From the NCBI RefSeq assembly GCF_028471945.1, contig NZ_CP110128.1:918501-982500 (forward strand): a DNA stretch of 64,000 nt. The letters are read 5' to 3'. Below are positions 25,176 through 33,887 of the stretch, piece by piece (the stretch's first letter is position 1; every line of letters begins with the position of its first letter). This stretch comes from Pseudomonas sp. WJP1 (lineage in GTDB: Bacteria; Pseudomonadota; Gammaproteobacteria; Pseudomonadales; Pseudomonadaceae). The position numbers and the translations under genes were made by a program. Below the pieces are notes generated by a model. That model was not told where the DNA came from, ran no database searches, and worked only from the letters and a program-made list of their open reading frames with translations.

Positions 25176-26480
25176 ATGAACTCCGATTCAACGACGCCAG
25201 CACTGGCCTATCAGTCAGGCTTCGGCAACGAATTCAGCAGTGAGGCATTGCCTGGCGCACTGCCCGTCGGCCAGAACTCCCCGCAAAAAGCCCCTTACGG
25301 CCTCTACACCGAATTGTTCTCCGGCACCGCGTTCACCATGGCGCGCAGCGAAGCGCGGCGGACGTGGATGTACCGGATTCAGCCTTCGGCCAATCACCCG
25401 GCATTCGTCAAGCTCGATCGGCAACTGGCCGGCGGCCCCTTGGGCGAAGTGACACCCAATCGCCTGCGCTGGAACGCGCTGGACATTCCCGCCGAGCCAA
25501 CCGATTTCATCGACGGCCTGGTGAGCATGGCGGCCAACTCCGGCGCGGATAAACCGTCGGGCATCAGCATCTACCAGTACCGCGCCAACCGTTCCATGGA
25601 GCGCGTATTCTTCAATGCCGACGGCGAAATGCTGCTGGTGCCGCAACAGGGCCGCCTGCGCATTGCCACCGAGCTGGGCGTGCTGGAAGTGCAGCCGCTG
25701 GAAATTGCGGTATTGCCTCGCGGGTTGAAATGGCGCATCGAACTGCTTGACCCACAAGCGCGCGGTTACATTGCCGAGAACCACGGTGCACCATTGCGCC
25801 TGCCGGATCTGGGGCCGATCGGCAGCAACGGCCTGGCTAATCCACGTGATTTCCTGACCCCGGTGGCTTGTTACGAAAATCTTCAACAACCCACGACCCT
25901 GGTGCAGAAGTTCCTCGGCCAGTTGTGGGCTTGCGAGCTCGATCACTCACCGTTGAACGTGGTCGCCTGGCACGGTAACAACGTGCCGTACAAATATGAC
26001 CTGCGCCGTTTCAACACCATCGGCTCGGTCAGCTTCGACCATCCGGACCCGTCGATCTTCACGGTGCTGACCTCGCCGACCAGCGTCCACGGCCTGGCCA
26101 ACCTCGACTTCGTGATCTTTCCGCCACGCTGGATGGTGGCCGAGAACACCTTCCGGCCACCGTGGTTCCACCGTAACTTGATGAACGAATTCATGGGGCT
26201 GATCCAGGGCGAGTACGATGCCAAGGCCGAAGGTTTTGTGCCCGGCGGCGCGTCGCTGCACAGCTGCATGAGCGCTCACGGGCCAGACGGCGAGACCTGC
26301 ACCAAGGCGATCAACGCCGACCTGAAACCGTCGAAAATCGACAACACCATGGCCTTCATGTTCGAGACCAGCCAGGTGCTGCGCCCGAGCCAGTTCGCCC
26401 TCGATTGCCCGCAACTGCAAGACAACTACGATGCTTGCTGGGCCACTTTTCCCGCCACTTTCGACCCGACCCGGAGATAA
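25176..26480 (+). CDS. hmgA: Homogentisate 1,2-dioxygenase
   Basis: A 434-residue iron enzyme that opens homogentisate to maleylacetoacetate in tyrosine and phenylalanine catabolism. The N terminus [20 protein letters not shown] is diagnostic. Iron ligands are in [20 protein letters not shown] (histidine and glutamate) and [10 protein letters not shown] (histidine). The ribosome binding site CAGGAGG precedes the ATG. It is the first gene of hmgA-fahA-maiA, with only 3 bases to fahA. Loss of this enzyme in Pseudomonas gives brown pyomelanin; here it appears intact. Confidence 0.97.
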   Translation: MNSDSTTPALAYQSGFGNEFSSEALPGALPVGQNSPQKAPYGLYTELFSGTAFTMARSEARRTWMYRIQPSANHPAFVKLDRQLAGGPLGEVTPNRLRWNALDIPAEPTDFIDGLVSMAANSGADKPSGISIYQYRANRSMERVFFNADGEMLLVPQQGRLRIATELGVLEVQPLEIAVLPRGLKWRIELLDPQARGYIAENHGAPLRLPDLGPIGSNGLANPRDFLTPVACYENLQQPTTLVQKFLGQLWACELDHSPLNVVAWHGNNVPYKYDLRRFNTIGSVSFDHPDPSIFTVLTSPTSVHGLANLDFVIFPPRWMVAENTFRPPWFHRNLMNEFMGLIQGEYDAKAEGFVPGGASLHSCMSAHGPDGETCTKAINADLKPSKIDNTMAFMFETSQVLRPSQFALDCPQLQDNYDACWATFPATFDPTRR

Positions 26481-26483
26481 CCC

Positions 26484-27788
26484 ATGACGCAAACTTCCAT
26501 TACTCGCAGCTGGGTTGCCTCGGCCAACGGTCATGCGGACTTCCCTCTGCAAAACCTGCCGCTGGGCGTGTTCAGCGTGAAGGGGGCGGCGCCGCGCAGT
26601 GGTGTGGCCATCGGCGAGCATATCTTCGATCTGGAAGCGGCACTCGATGCCGGCCTGTTCGACGGCACTGCAAAAGCCGCGGTCGAAGCCACCCGTGGCG
26701 GTCAGTTGAATGCCTTCTTCGAGTTGGGCCGCGAGGCTCGCGTAGCCTTGCGTGAACGCTTGATCGAGCTGCTCAAGGACGGCAGCACCCTGCACGGCAA
26801 GATTGAGGCCCAGGGCGCAAAACTGCTGCCCCTGGCTTCCGATTGTGAGATGCATCTGCCAGCGAAGATCAACGACTACACCGACTTTTACGTCGGCATC
26901 GAGCACGCACAGAACGTCGGCAAACTGTTCCGCCCGGACAACCCGTTGCTGCCTAACTACAAGTACGTACCGATCGGTTATCACGGTCGCGCCTCGACCA
27001 TCCGCCCGTCGGGCACCGACGTGCGCCGTCCGAAAGGCCAGACGCTGCCGGCCGGTCAGACCGAGCCGACGTTCGGGCCCTGTGCACGCCTGGACTACGA
27101 ATTGGAACTGGGCATCTGGATCGGCCAGGGCAACGACATGGGCGACTCCATCGCCATTGGGGACGCGGCTGACCACATCGCCGGTTTCTGCTTGCTCAAT
27201 GACTGGTCGGCGCGTGATATCCAGGCTTGGGAATACCAGCCGTTGGGTCCATTCCTGTCGAAGAGTTTCATCACTAGTATTTCCCCGTGGGTCGTGACCG
27301 CTGAAGCGCTGGAACCGTTCCGCCTCGCCCAGCCTGCACGTCCGGAAGGCGATCCGCAGCCGCTGCCGTACCTGTTCGATAAACGCGATCAAGCTGCTGG
27401 TGCGTTCGACATCGAGCTGGAAGTGCTGCTGCTCACCGAAGCCATGCGCGAGCAGAACCTGCCGGCCCATCGCTTGGCCCTGAGCAACTCGAAACACATG
27501 TATTGGACCGTGGCGCAGCTGGTTGCGCATCACAGCGTTAATGGCTGCCAGTTGCAGGCTGGCGACCTTTTCGGTTCGGGCACCTTGTCGGGGCCGCAAA
27601 ACGACCAGTTCGGCAGCCTCCTGGAAATCACCGAGGGCGGTAAAAAGCCGATCGAACTGGCCTCGGGCGAAGTGCGTAAATTTCTCGAAGACGGCGACGA
27701 AATCATCTTGCGTGGTCGTTGCAGCCGCGAAGGGTTTGCGTCCATCGGTTTCGGTGAATGCCGCGGCAAAGTGTTGCCGGCTCGCTAA
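26484..27788 (+). CDS. fahA: Fumarylacetoacetase
   Basis: A 434-residue enzyme that hydrolyses fumarylacetoacetate to fumarate and acetoacetate, the last step of the homogentisate pathway. The N-terminal domain (residues 15-120) is the FAA_hydrolase_N type. The catalytic C-terminal domain contains INDYTDFYVGIEHAQNVGKL and FGPCARLDYELELGIWIGQG with metal-binding acidic residues, and LLNDWSARDIQAWEYQPLGP. It is called hmgB in P. putida. Its start is 3 bases after hmgA and its stop 12 bases before maiA. Confidence 0.97.
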   Translation: MTQTSITRSWVASANGHADFPLQNLPLGVFSVKGAAPRSGVAIGEHIFDLEAALDAGLFDGTAKAAVEATRGGQLNAFFELGREARVALRERLIELLKDGSTLHGKIEAQGAKLLPLASDCEMHLPAKINDYTDFYVGIEHAQNVGKLFRPDNPLLPNYKYVPIGYHGRASTIRPSGTDVRRPKGQTLPAGQTEPTFGPCARLDYELELGIWIGQGNDMGDSIAIGDAADHIAGFCLLNDWSARDIQAWEYQPLGPFLSKSFITSISPWVVTAEALEPFRLAQPARPEGDPQPLPYLFDKRDQAAGAFDIELEVLLLTEAMREQNLPAHRLALSNSKHMYWTVAQLVAHHSVNGCQLQAGDLFGSGTLSGPQNDQFGSLLEITEGGKKPIELASGEVRKFLEDGDEIILRGRCSREGFASIGFGECRGKVLPAR

Positions 27789-27800
27789 GGGGATCGGTTC

Positions 27801-28436
27801 ATGGAACTCTATACCTACTACCGCTCGACATCGTCGTATCGGGTACGGATTGCGCTGGCGTTGAAGGGCCTGGATTACCAGGCGCTGCCAGTCAATCTGA
27901 TCGCACCAGCGGGTGGCGAGCATCGCCAGCCAGCGTACCTGGGCATCAATCCGCAAGGCCGCGTGCCGGCGTTGCGCACCGATGAAGGCGAGCTGCTGAT
28001 TCAGTCACCGGCGATCATCGAGTACCTGGAGGAGCGTTATCCACAGGTGCCGCTGCTGTCGAAGGATCTCGTTGCCCGCGCCCGTGAACGTGGCGTGGCG
28101 GCGCTGATCGGCTGCGATGTGCATCCGCTGCACAATGTCAGCGTGCTCAATCGGCTGCGCCAGTTGGGGCACGATGAACCGCAGGTTGTCGAGTGGATCG
28201 GGCACTGGATCAACCAGGGCCTCTCGACCGTGGAGCAGTTGATTGGCGAGGAGGGTTACTGTTTTGGTTCGCAGCCCGGGTTGGCGGATGTGTACCTGAT
28301 TCCACAGCTGTACGCCGCCGAGCGCTTCAACATTTCCCTTGAGGCTTATCCGCGAATCCGCCGGGTAGCGGCGCTGGTGGCCAGCCATCCGGCGTTCATC
28401 AAGGCGCATCCGGCTAACCAGCCAGACACGCCGTAA
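27801..28436 (+). CDS. maiA: Maleylacetoacetate isomerase (zeta-class GST)
   Basis: A 211-residue glutathione-dependent isomerase that converts maleylacetoacetate to fumarylacetoacetate. The zeta-class glutathione site is YYRSTSSYRVRIALALKG at the N terminus, followed by the thioredoxin-like NPQGRVPALRTDEG and ESxAI-type QSPAIIEYLEERYP. It is last in the hmgA-fahA-maiA operon and is known as hmgC in P. putida. The start follows GGGGAT. Confidence 0.96.
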   Translation: MELYTYYRSTSSYRVRIALALKGLDYQALPVNLIAPAGGEHRQPAYLGINPQGRVPALRTDEGELLIQSPAIIEYLEERYPQVPLLSKDLVARARERGVAALIGCDVHPLHNVSVLNRLRQLGHDEPQVVEWIGHWINQGLSTVEQLIGEEGYCFGSQPGLADVYLIPQLYAAERFNISLEAYPRIRRVAALVASHPAFIKAHPANQPDTP

Positions 28437-28450
28437 CACATCACGCGTAA

Positions 28451-28558
28451 CCCTGTAGGAGCGAGCCTGCTCGCGATGGACGTTAACGAAAACGCGTACA
28501 TCCAGATGCCACTCGTTATGGTTGACGACCATCGCGAGCAGGCTCGCTCCCACAAGGG
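28451..28558. repeat. REP pair (inverted)
   Basis: CCTGTAGGAGCGAGCCTGCT and AGCAGGCTCGCTCCCACAAG face each other around about 55 bases, between the convergent maiA and SirB1-like genes. This variant has GCCTGCTCGC in the place of GGCTTGCCCGC. Confidence 0.85.
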
Positions 28559-28562
28559 ATGG

Positions 28563-29366
28563 TTAATGAACGATGGAGTTGGGCGGCAAATGCCCCAGTC
28601 GCTCGGTCAGGCGAATCCGCTGGATCGGATCGTCGCTGAGCAGCAGCGCATGTTCCAGGTCGAAGCGCTCGGCATTCGGGCAGTCCAGGCGTTGGTAGAG
28701 GCTGGCCCGGGCCAGGTAGTCGGAGGCGCTGGCGTCACCCAGTTCCAGCACGCGTTCGGCGTCGATCAACGCGCCAATGTAATCGTCGTGGGAAAGATGC
28801 AGCTGGCGCAGGTTGCGTGACAGTCGTTGGAGCATTTGTGCGGGTGTGGCGGTGACCAGGTGCTCAGCGTTGAGTTGCATGTTCGGGCCGTACTGGCGGT
28901 GCAGCAGTTCCCGGCAATCGTTGGGATACAGGCGCCGGCCGCCGCAGGGGTCGAGCAGATGATCGGCGCCAGGCACCCGCAGCAGGAAATGCCCTGGGAA
29001 GTTGACGCCGACCATTGGAATCTCAAGGCCTCTGGCCAGTTCCAGGGCTATCAGCCCCAAGGCCAACGGTTGCCCGCGGCGACGCTCCAGGACTTTATCG
29101 AGCAATGCCACTTGTGGTCGCAAGGGGGCGAAATCATCCTGGGCGAACCCCAACTCGACCATGCGCCTGAGCAACGGTTGCGCCAACTCGCTCACGGGCA
29201 GCATGGGCAAGCCGCCACTGATCCGCAGCTGCAGCTCTTTGAAGTGCGCCAACACAGCCTCGGGGTTAACCTGATTGTCATGTTCGACGGCAATCCATAG
29301 CGCCGCCTCGAACAGCGCAGGCGGTGATCGTTGCAGGCAGGCGAAAAACGATTGGCGCGGCGTCAT
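28563..29366 (-). CDS. SirB1-family transglutaminase-like/TPR protein
   Basis: A 267-residue protein of the SirB1 family. The N-terminal half has the transglutaminase-like core QPLALGLIALELARGLEIPM and VGVNFPGHFLLRVPGADHLL, with HF and D residues at catalytic positions but no clear catalytic cysteine. The C-terminal third is TPR-like (DYLARASLYQRLDCPNAERF). The biochemical role is unknown. It is a stand-alone gene, divergent from the amino-acid dehydrogenase. Confidence 0.85.
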   Translation of the reverse strand: MTPRQSFFACLQRSPPALFEAALWIAVEHDNQVNPEAVLAHFKELQLRISGGLPMLPVSELAQPLLRRMVELGFAQDDFAPLRPQVALLDKVLERRRGQPLALGLIALELARGLEIPMVGVNFPGHFLLRVPGADHLLDPCGGRRLYPNDCRELLHRQYGPNMQLNAEHLVTATPAQMLQRLSRNLRQLHLSHDDYIGALIDAERVLELGDASASDYLARASLYQRLDCPNAERFDLEHALLLSDDPIQRIRLTERLGHLPPNSIVH

Positions 29367-29548
29367 GGAAATCTCCGGGCTATGCCTCGTTTTAGACCGG
29401 TCTTTGCCATTCGTCCAGTACCGTACAGGCCCAGTTTCGGTTATTTCCTAAAGCGTGCATGGCGCCTTTGCTTATGCCGGTGCGCTTCTGCAATTTTTGT
29501 GCGCAAGCCTATACTGGCGACTACAAGAAGTGATTCGGGAGCCTTACG

Positions 29549-30568
29549 ATGTTCGCTCTCATGCAAAGCACTCGCCTTGAATCGCTACATCTTAGCGTCG
29601 ACCCGGCCACCGGGTTGAAGGCGGTGATTGCCATTCATAACAGCCGTTTGGGGCCTGCTCTGGGCGGTTGCCGTTATCTTGCCTATCCCAGCGACGAGTC
29701 TGCAGTCGAGGATGCGGTGCGCCTTGCCCAAGGCATGAGTTACAAGGCGGCCTTGGCCGGCCTGGCCCAGGGCGGCGGCGTGGCGGTGATCATTCGCCCC
29801 GTTCACGTGGCCGATCGCGCTGCGCTGTTCGAAGCGTTCGGGCGCTGCATCAATCAGCTCGACGGGCGCTACATCACCGCCATCGACAGTGGCACCTCGG
29901 TGGCGGACATGGATTGTATCGCCCAGCAGACCCAGCACGTCACCAGCACCACGTCGGCGGGCGACCCCGCGCCTCATGCGGCGATGGGCGTGTTTACCGG
30001 CATCCGCGCAACAGCCATGGCCCGCTTGGGCAGCGATAACCTCGAAGGCCTGCGTGTCGCCATCCAGGGCCTGGGCAACGTCGGTTTTGCCCTGGCAGAA
30101 CAGTTGCACGCCGCCGGGGCCGAATTGCTGGTCAGCGACATCGACCATGGCAAGGTCCAACTGGCGATGGAACAACTCGGCGCGCACCCGATTGCCAACG
30201 ATGCATTGCTCAGCACGCCTTGCGACATTCTTGCTCCTTGCGGTCTGGGCGGGGTGCTGAACAGCCACAGCGTGACCCAACTACGCTGCTCGGCAGTGGC
30301 CGGTTCGGCGAACAACCAACTGACCCATCTGGACGTCGCCGATCAACTGGAGCGGCGGGGCATCCTGTATGCGCCGGATTATGTGATCAACGCCGGCGGA
30401 TTGATCTATGTTTCGCTCAAGCATCGCGGCGAAGAGCTGGGCACCATCACCGCGCACCTGTCGAAAATTAGCTCGCGACTCACCGAAGTCTTCGCCCACG
30501 CCCAGGCGGAAAAACGCTCACCGGCCCGAGTGGCGGACGAGTTGGCGGAGAAAGTGCTGTACCGATAG
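29549..30568 (+). CDS. Leu/Phe/Val dehydrogenase family protein with altered active site
   Basis: A 339-residue member of the Glu/Leu/Phe/Val dehydrogenase family, which oxidatively deaminates amino acids with NAD. The first substrate-binding lysine is kept (K66 in MSYKAA). The catalytic lysine expected in GGGKxV is valine 78 here (GGGVAV, codon GTG at 29780). The aspartate of the usual EDVGT motif survives in AIDSGTSVADMD. The Rossmann domain AIQGLGNVGFALAEQLHAAG is normal. The length is as expected and the frame is intact. The substitution should abolish or change catalysis, but the rest of the protein looks under selection. Confidence 0.85.
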   Translation: MFALMQSTRLESLHLSVDPATGLKAVIAIHNSRLGPALGGCRYLAYPSDESAVEDAVRLAQGMSYKAALAGLAQGGGVAVIIRPVHVADRAALFEAFGRCINQLDGRYITAIDSGTSVADMDCIAQQTQHVTSTTSAGDPAPHAAMGVFTGIRATAMARLGSDNLEGLRVAIQGLGNVGFALAEQLHAAGAELLVSDIDHGKVQLAMEQLGAHPIANDALLSTPCDILAPCGLGGVLNSHSVTQLRCSAVAGSANNQLTHLDVADQLERRGILYAPDYVINAGGLIYVSLKHRGEELGTITAHLSKISSRLTEVFAHAQAEKRSPARVADELAEKVLYR

Positions 30569-30593
30569 AAAGGTCTTTCGATTTTTACGAATG

Positions 30594-30625
30594 AAAAAGG
30601 CCGTGAGTCCATTGGACTCACGGCC
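30594..30625 (-). terminator. Intrinsic terminator of yebG
   Basis: GGCCGTGAGTCC-ATT-GGACTCACGGCC is a perfect 12-bp stem; on the minus strand it is followed by TTTTT. It ends yebG 20 bases after the stop. On the plus strand it may also stop transcription from the dehydrogenase, but without a T tract. Confidence 0.9.
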
Positions 30626-30644
30626 TGTTCAATTCATACGTCGC

Positions 30645-31022
30645 TTACTTGGCTGTTTTCGCAGCCTTGGCTGGCTTGGCCGGGGCAACGGGCGCAGCAA
30701 CGCTAGTCTCTTCAACAGCAACAGGTGCTTCAACAGGCGCAGCCGCTGCCATCGGCTGCGCAACGTCTGCTGGCGCTGTGAGCAGTTCGGACAACGCATC
30801 CGGCTGGCTCTTGAACGCCTTGGCGAACACGTCGCGGTTCTTCGCCATGTAGATCCCGACTTCTTCCACTTGCTGTTCGGTCAGGGACGGAACGGCTTTT
30901 TGCAACACGTCAGCCAGCAACTCGGCCAGTTCGAGCATTTTGTCATGACGGTCAGCTTCGGCTTTATCCATGAACAAGCGCTCCAGATCTCGGCTGCTGC
31001 GGTATACCACTTCGACGGCCAT
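30645..31022 (-). CDS. yebG: YebG-family SOS-regulated protein
   Basis: A 125-residue protein. Residues 1-75 match YebG (AVEVVYRSSRDLERLFMDKA, VEEVGIYMAKNRDVFAKAF). The C-terminal 45 residues are a low-complexity alanine, proline and lysine tail (AAPVAPAKPAKAAKTAK), longer than in Escherichia coli. YebG is a DNA-damage-induced protein of unknown mechanism. A near-perfect LexA box lies 45 bases upstream of the start, so SOS regulation is directly supported. Confidence 0.92.
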   Translation of the reverse strand: MAVEVVYRSSRDLERLFMDKAEADRHDKMLELAELLADVLQKAVPSLTEQQVEEVGIYMAKNRDVFAKAFKSQPDALSELLTAPADVAQPMAAAAPVEAPVAVEETSVAAPVAPAKPAKAAKTAK

Positions 31023-31066
31023 TCACCACCTCACATGCCTTCAAATTTGTTTGTCTGATTCGACTA

Positions 31067-31082
31067 CTGTATCTATATACAG
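31067..31082 (-). promoter_or_regulatory. LexA (SOS) box upstream of yebG
   Basis: CTGT-ATCTATAT-ACAG is a perfect CTGT-N8-ACAG LexA site with an AT-rich centre; with flanks TA and CA it matches 18 of the 20 consensus bases of E. coli. It lies just before yebG. Confidence 0.93.
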
Positions 31083-31314
31083 CAAAGGATAAGCGAATCC
31101 TCAGGGTTTGGGTAGTGGCTTTTTAATGTAGGCCGGTTTCGGGATTTGTCAGGCCTCGGGTGTTGGTGGCTTGGTAAAGGTAGCTGCGACCAAACGCCAC
31201 GGAGCAGAACCCGGGGCGGCTCGCCATCATGGTAGTGGCCTTGTTTCTGCATGCAGAACAATCGTCACGTCCAACCTGCATTATCCGGTCGAGCCGACCT
31301 AAGGAAGCATCATC

Positions 31315-31815
31315 GTGAAAATCAACTGGGCCGAAAAGCTGCGGCAGAACGTGCATGAACTGGCCGAGTCACTGGGCAACCTGTTCGTCGAAACCTTCCA
31401 CTACCTGGCGCTGTTCGCCATTGGAGCGGTGACCGCGTGGGCCGCGGTGATGGAGTTTCTCGGGATGCTCGAGCAGGGGCATATCAAAATCGACGACATC
31501 CTGCTGCTGTTCATCTATCTGGAACTGGGTGCGATGGTCGGGATTTATTTCAAGACCAATCACATGCCGGTGCGTTTCCTGATCTACGTGGCGATCACGG
31601 CACTCACGCGGCTGCTGATTTCCAACGTGTCCCATCACAATCCACCGGACCTGGGAATTATTTACCTGTGCGGCGGGATCCTGCTGCTGGCGTTTGCGAT
31701 CCTGGTGGTGCGTTACGCCTCCTCGCAATTTCCCTCGGTGAAGATCGAGCATCCGCACCGGAAGACCGGTGCGGGCTCGGGTGAACATCCAGAGGTGGAA
31801 AAGGGCGAGCTTTAA
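31315..31815 (+). CDS. psiE: PsiE-family phosphate-starvation-inducible membrane protein
   Basis: A 166-residue inner-membrane protein with four predicted helices (FHYLALFAIGAVTAWAAVME, ILLLFIYLELGAMVGIYF, FLIYVAITALTRLLI and IIYLCGGILLLAFAILVV). PsiE is induced by phosphate starvation in E. coli; its function is unknown. The start is a GTG at 31315, supported by AAGGAAG seven bases upstream. No clear Pho box was seen in the upstream 230 bases. The 3' end overlaps the convergent DUF3509 gene by 4 bases. Confidence 0.88.
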   Translation: MKINWAEKLRQNVHELAESLGNLFVETFHYLALFAIGAVTAWAAVMEFLGMLEQGHIKIDDILLLFIYLELGAMVGIYFKTNHMPVRFLIYVAITALTRLLISNVSHHNPPDLGIIYLCGGILLLAFAILVVRYASSQFPSVKIEHPHRKTGAGSGEHPEVEKGEL

Positions 31816-32129
31816 AGCCTGATGGCCGGGCGCGGCCGGTTTTTCACAGTCGGTGGCGGCAGGCTATGCGTGCCGCCATCGGTCATGGCCTCGAGGATGG
31901 CCACCGCGCTGTGGCCCTGTTCGATGGCAATGCCGAACTGAATGCTCTGCACCAGGCGTTTGAGGCGTTGCGGGTCGTTGCGTTGCTCGGCGCTGATCAT
32001 GCGCTTTGCGACTACTCGACCATTGTTGGACAGGGTCAGCATGATGCTGCCATCAAGACCCTGAATGCTCAGGTTGATCTGATAGTCCGCTGCAAAAGCA
32101 TCGGTAATGAGCTGAAAAGGGTTGTCCAT
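31812..32129 (-). CDS. DUF3509 domain protein
   Basis: A 105-residue protein found in Pseudomonas. The core NPFQLITDAFAADYQINLSI followed by ISAEQRNDPQRLKRLVQSIQ marks the DUF3509 family. The function is unknown and there is no signal peptide. It is convergent with psiE (4-base overlap). Confidence 0.85.
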   Translation of the reverse strand: MDNPFQLITDAFAADYQINLSIQGLDGSIMLTLSNNGRVVAKRMISAEQRNDPQRLKRLVQSIQFGIAIEQGHSAVAILEAMTDGGTHSLPPPTVKNRPRPAIRL

Positions 32130-32293
32130 GATGCGTCACCGCTTGATTGAACGTGCAGTTGTTGACCGGCCGTGATCGGGTTGGTTCGCAACACCGGACC
32201 ATTGGCCATGTTCTCGTCAATATCGCCATCATTGTTCCAAGCGGGATGTAGCAAGGGACATGCCGGAAAAATTGTCAGACAATAAACCCGTAT

Positions 32294-32329
32294 AAAAACA
32301 AGGCGGGCACCGTGGCCCGCCTTGTTTTT
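32294..32329 (-). terminator. Intrinsic terminator of sdaA
   Basis: AAAAACAAGGCGGGC and its exact complement enclose a 6-base loop, 47 bases past the sdaA stop. The 15-bp stem flanked by A and T tracts can act in both directions. Confidence 0.92.
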
Positions 32330-32375
32330 ACCTGCCCGTTTCAGGGCACTGACCGTCCGCGTGCCACCAAACCGG

Positions 32376-33752
32376 TCAGCATTCCACCCAGCTCACCGCC
32401 AGGCCACCCCGTGATGTCTCTTTGTATTTGTCGTGCATGTCGGCACCGGTATCACGCATGGTGCGGATCACCCGATCCAGGGAGATGAAGTGTTTGCCGT
32501 CGCCGCGCAGGGCCATCTGCGTGGCGTTGATCGCCTTGACGGCAGCAATCGCATTGCGTTCGATGCACGGCACTTGCACCAGCCCGCCGACCGGGTCGCA
32601 GGTGAGGCCGAGGTTGTGTTCAAGGCCGATCTCGGCGGCGTTTTCCAGTTGCTCCGGCGTGGCGCCGAGCACGTCTGCCAGGCCGGCGGCGGCCATGGCG
32701 CAGGCAGAGCCGACCTCGCCCTGACAGCCGACTTCGGCGCCGGAGATCGAGGCGTTTTTCTTGCACAGGATGCCGACGGCGGCTGCGCCCAGGAAGAACG
32801 CCACGACGTCGTCGTCCGACGCGTCGGGGTTGAATTTCATGTAGTAGTGCAGCACCGCTGGAATGATCCCTGCTGCGCCATTGGTTGGCGCCGTCACCAT
32901 GCGACCGCCGGCGGCGTTTTCTTCGTTCACGGCGAGGGCGTACAGGTTCACCCACTCCATGGCCGACAGGGTTGAAGTGATGACGTTTGGCTTGCCGATT
33001 TCCAACAGGCTGCGGTGCAATTTCGCCGCACGTCGCGGTACATTCAGGCCGCCAGGCAGGATGCCTTCGTGCTCCAGACCCTGCTCGACGCACTCGCGCA
33101 TCACCGACCAGATATGCAGCAAGCCCTGGCGTATTTCCTCGTCACTGCGCCAGGCCCGTTCGTTGGCCATCATCAACTCGCTAACACGCAGACCGTGCTG
33201 ATTGCAGAGCTTGAGCAGTTCGGCGGCGCTGGAAAAGTCGTAGGGCAACTCCACGTCACGGGTGGGTGAAATTCCGGACTCGGCTTCTGCCGCCTCGATG
33301 ATGAAACCACCACCGACCGAGTAGTAGGTCTGCTCGAACATCTCGCCGGTTTCGCCGAAGGCTGTCAGGGACATGGCGTTGGGGTGGTAGGGCAAACTCT
33401 CGTCGAGCAGCAGGAGATCGCGTGACCAGTTGAAGGCAATGCTCGCCTGGCCTGCCAGCAACAACTCGCCGGTTTCACGCAAGGCATGGATCCGGCTGTC
33501 GATGGTGGAGGGATCGATACGGTCCGGCCATTCGCCCATCAGCCCCATCACGCAGGCCCGGTCGGTGGCGTGACCGACACCGGTGGCCGACAGGGAGCCG
33601 TACAAGCGGATTTCCACTCGCCGTACGTCAGTCACTGAACCCTGGTCCACCAGCGCCTGGGCAAAGGTCGCGGCAGCACGCATGGGGCCGACGGTATGGG
33701 AGCTGGACGGACCGATGCCGACTTTGAAGAGATCGAAAACACTGATAGCCAT
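32376..33752 (-). CDS. sdaA: L-serine ammonia-lyase (iron-sulfur type)
   Basis: A 458-residue single-chain L-serine dehydratase that converts L-serine to pyruvate and ammonia with a [4Fe-4S] cluster. The beta-domain motif [13 protein letters not shown] is at the N terminus, and the cluster-binding cysteines lie in [30 protein letters not shown] and [10 protein letters not shown]. The start [11 protein letters not shown] at 33752 is preceded by AGGAATAGG. It diverges from a LysR-type regulator across 135 bases, which likely controls it. Confidence 0.95.
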   Translation of the reverse strand: MAISVFDLFKVGIGPSSSHTVGPMRAAATFAQALVDQGSVTDVRRVEIRLYGSLSATGVGHATDRACVMGLMGEWPDRIDPSTIDSRIHALRETGELLLAGQASIAFNWSRDLLLLDESLPYHPNAMSLTAFGETGEMFEQTYYSVGGGFIIEAAEAESGISPTRDVELPYDFSSAAELLKLCNQHGLRVSELMMANERAWRSDEEIRQGLLHIWSVMRECVEQGLEHEGILPGGLNVPRRAAKLHRSLLEIGKPNVITSTLSAMEWVNLYALAVNEENAAGGRMVTAPTNGAAGIIPAVLHYYMKFNPDASDDDVVAFFLGAAAVGILCKKNASISGAEVGCQGEVGSACAMAAAGLADVLGATPEQLENAAEIGLEHNLGLTCDPVGGLVQVPCIERNAIAAVKAINATQMALRGDGKHFISLDRVIRTMRDTGADMHDKYKETSRGGLAVSWVEC

Positions 33753-33887
33753 GCTAAAGCCTATTCCTGCAATGGAAGATGAATCGCTGCCATTTTTGTA
33801 GGACAAGCGCAATTTCAGCGATACTGCCTCTCTCAGTCCTACGTGACCAACGAAACTTCCTAAGACAGCCTTTAGCAGGACTAAACG

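Noticed and set aside
25947..27956. 669-residue open frame antisense to hmgA and fahA
   Set aside because: It spans two certain genes on the opposite strand and has no known motif.
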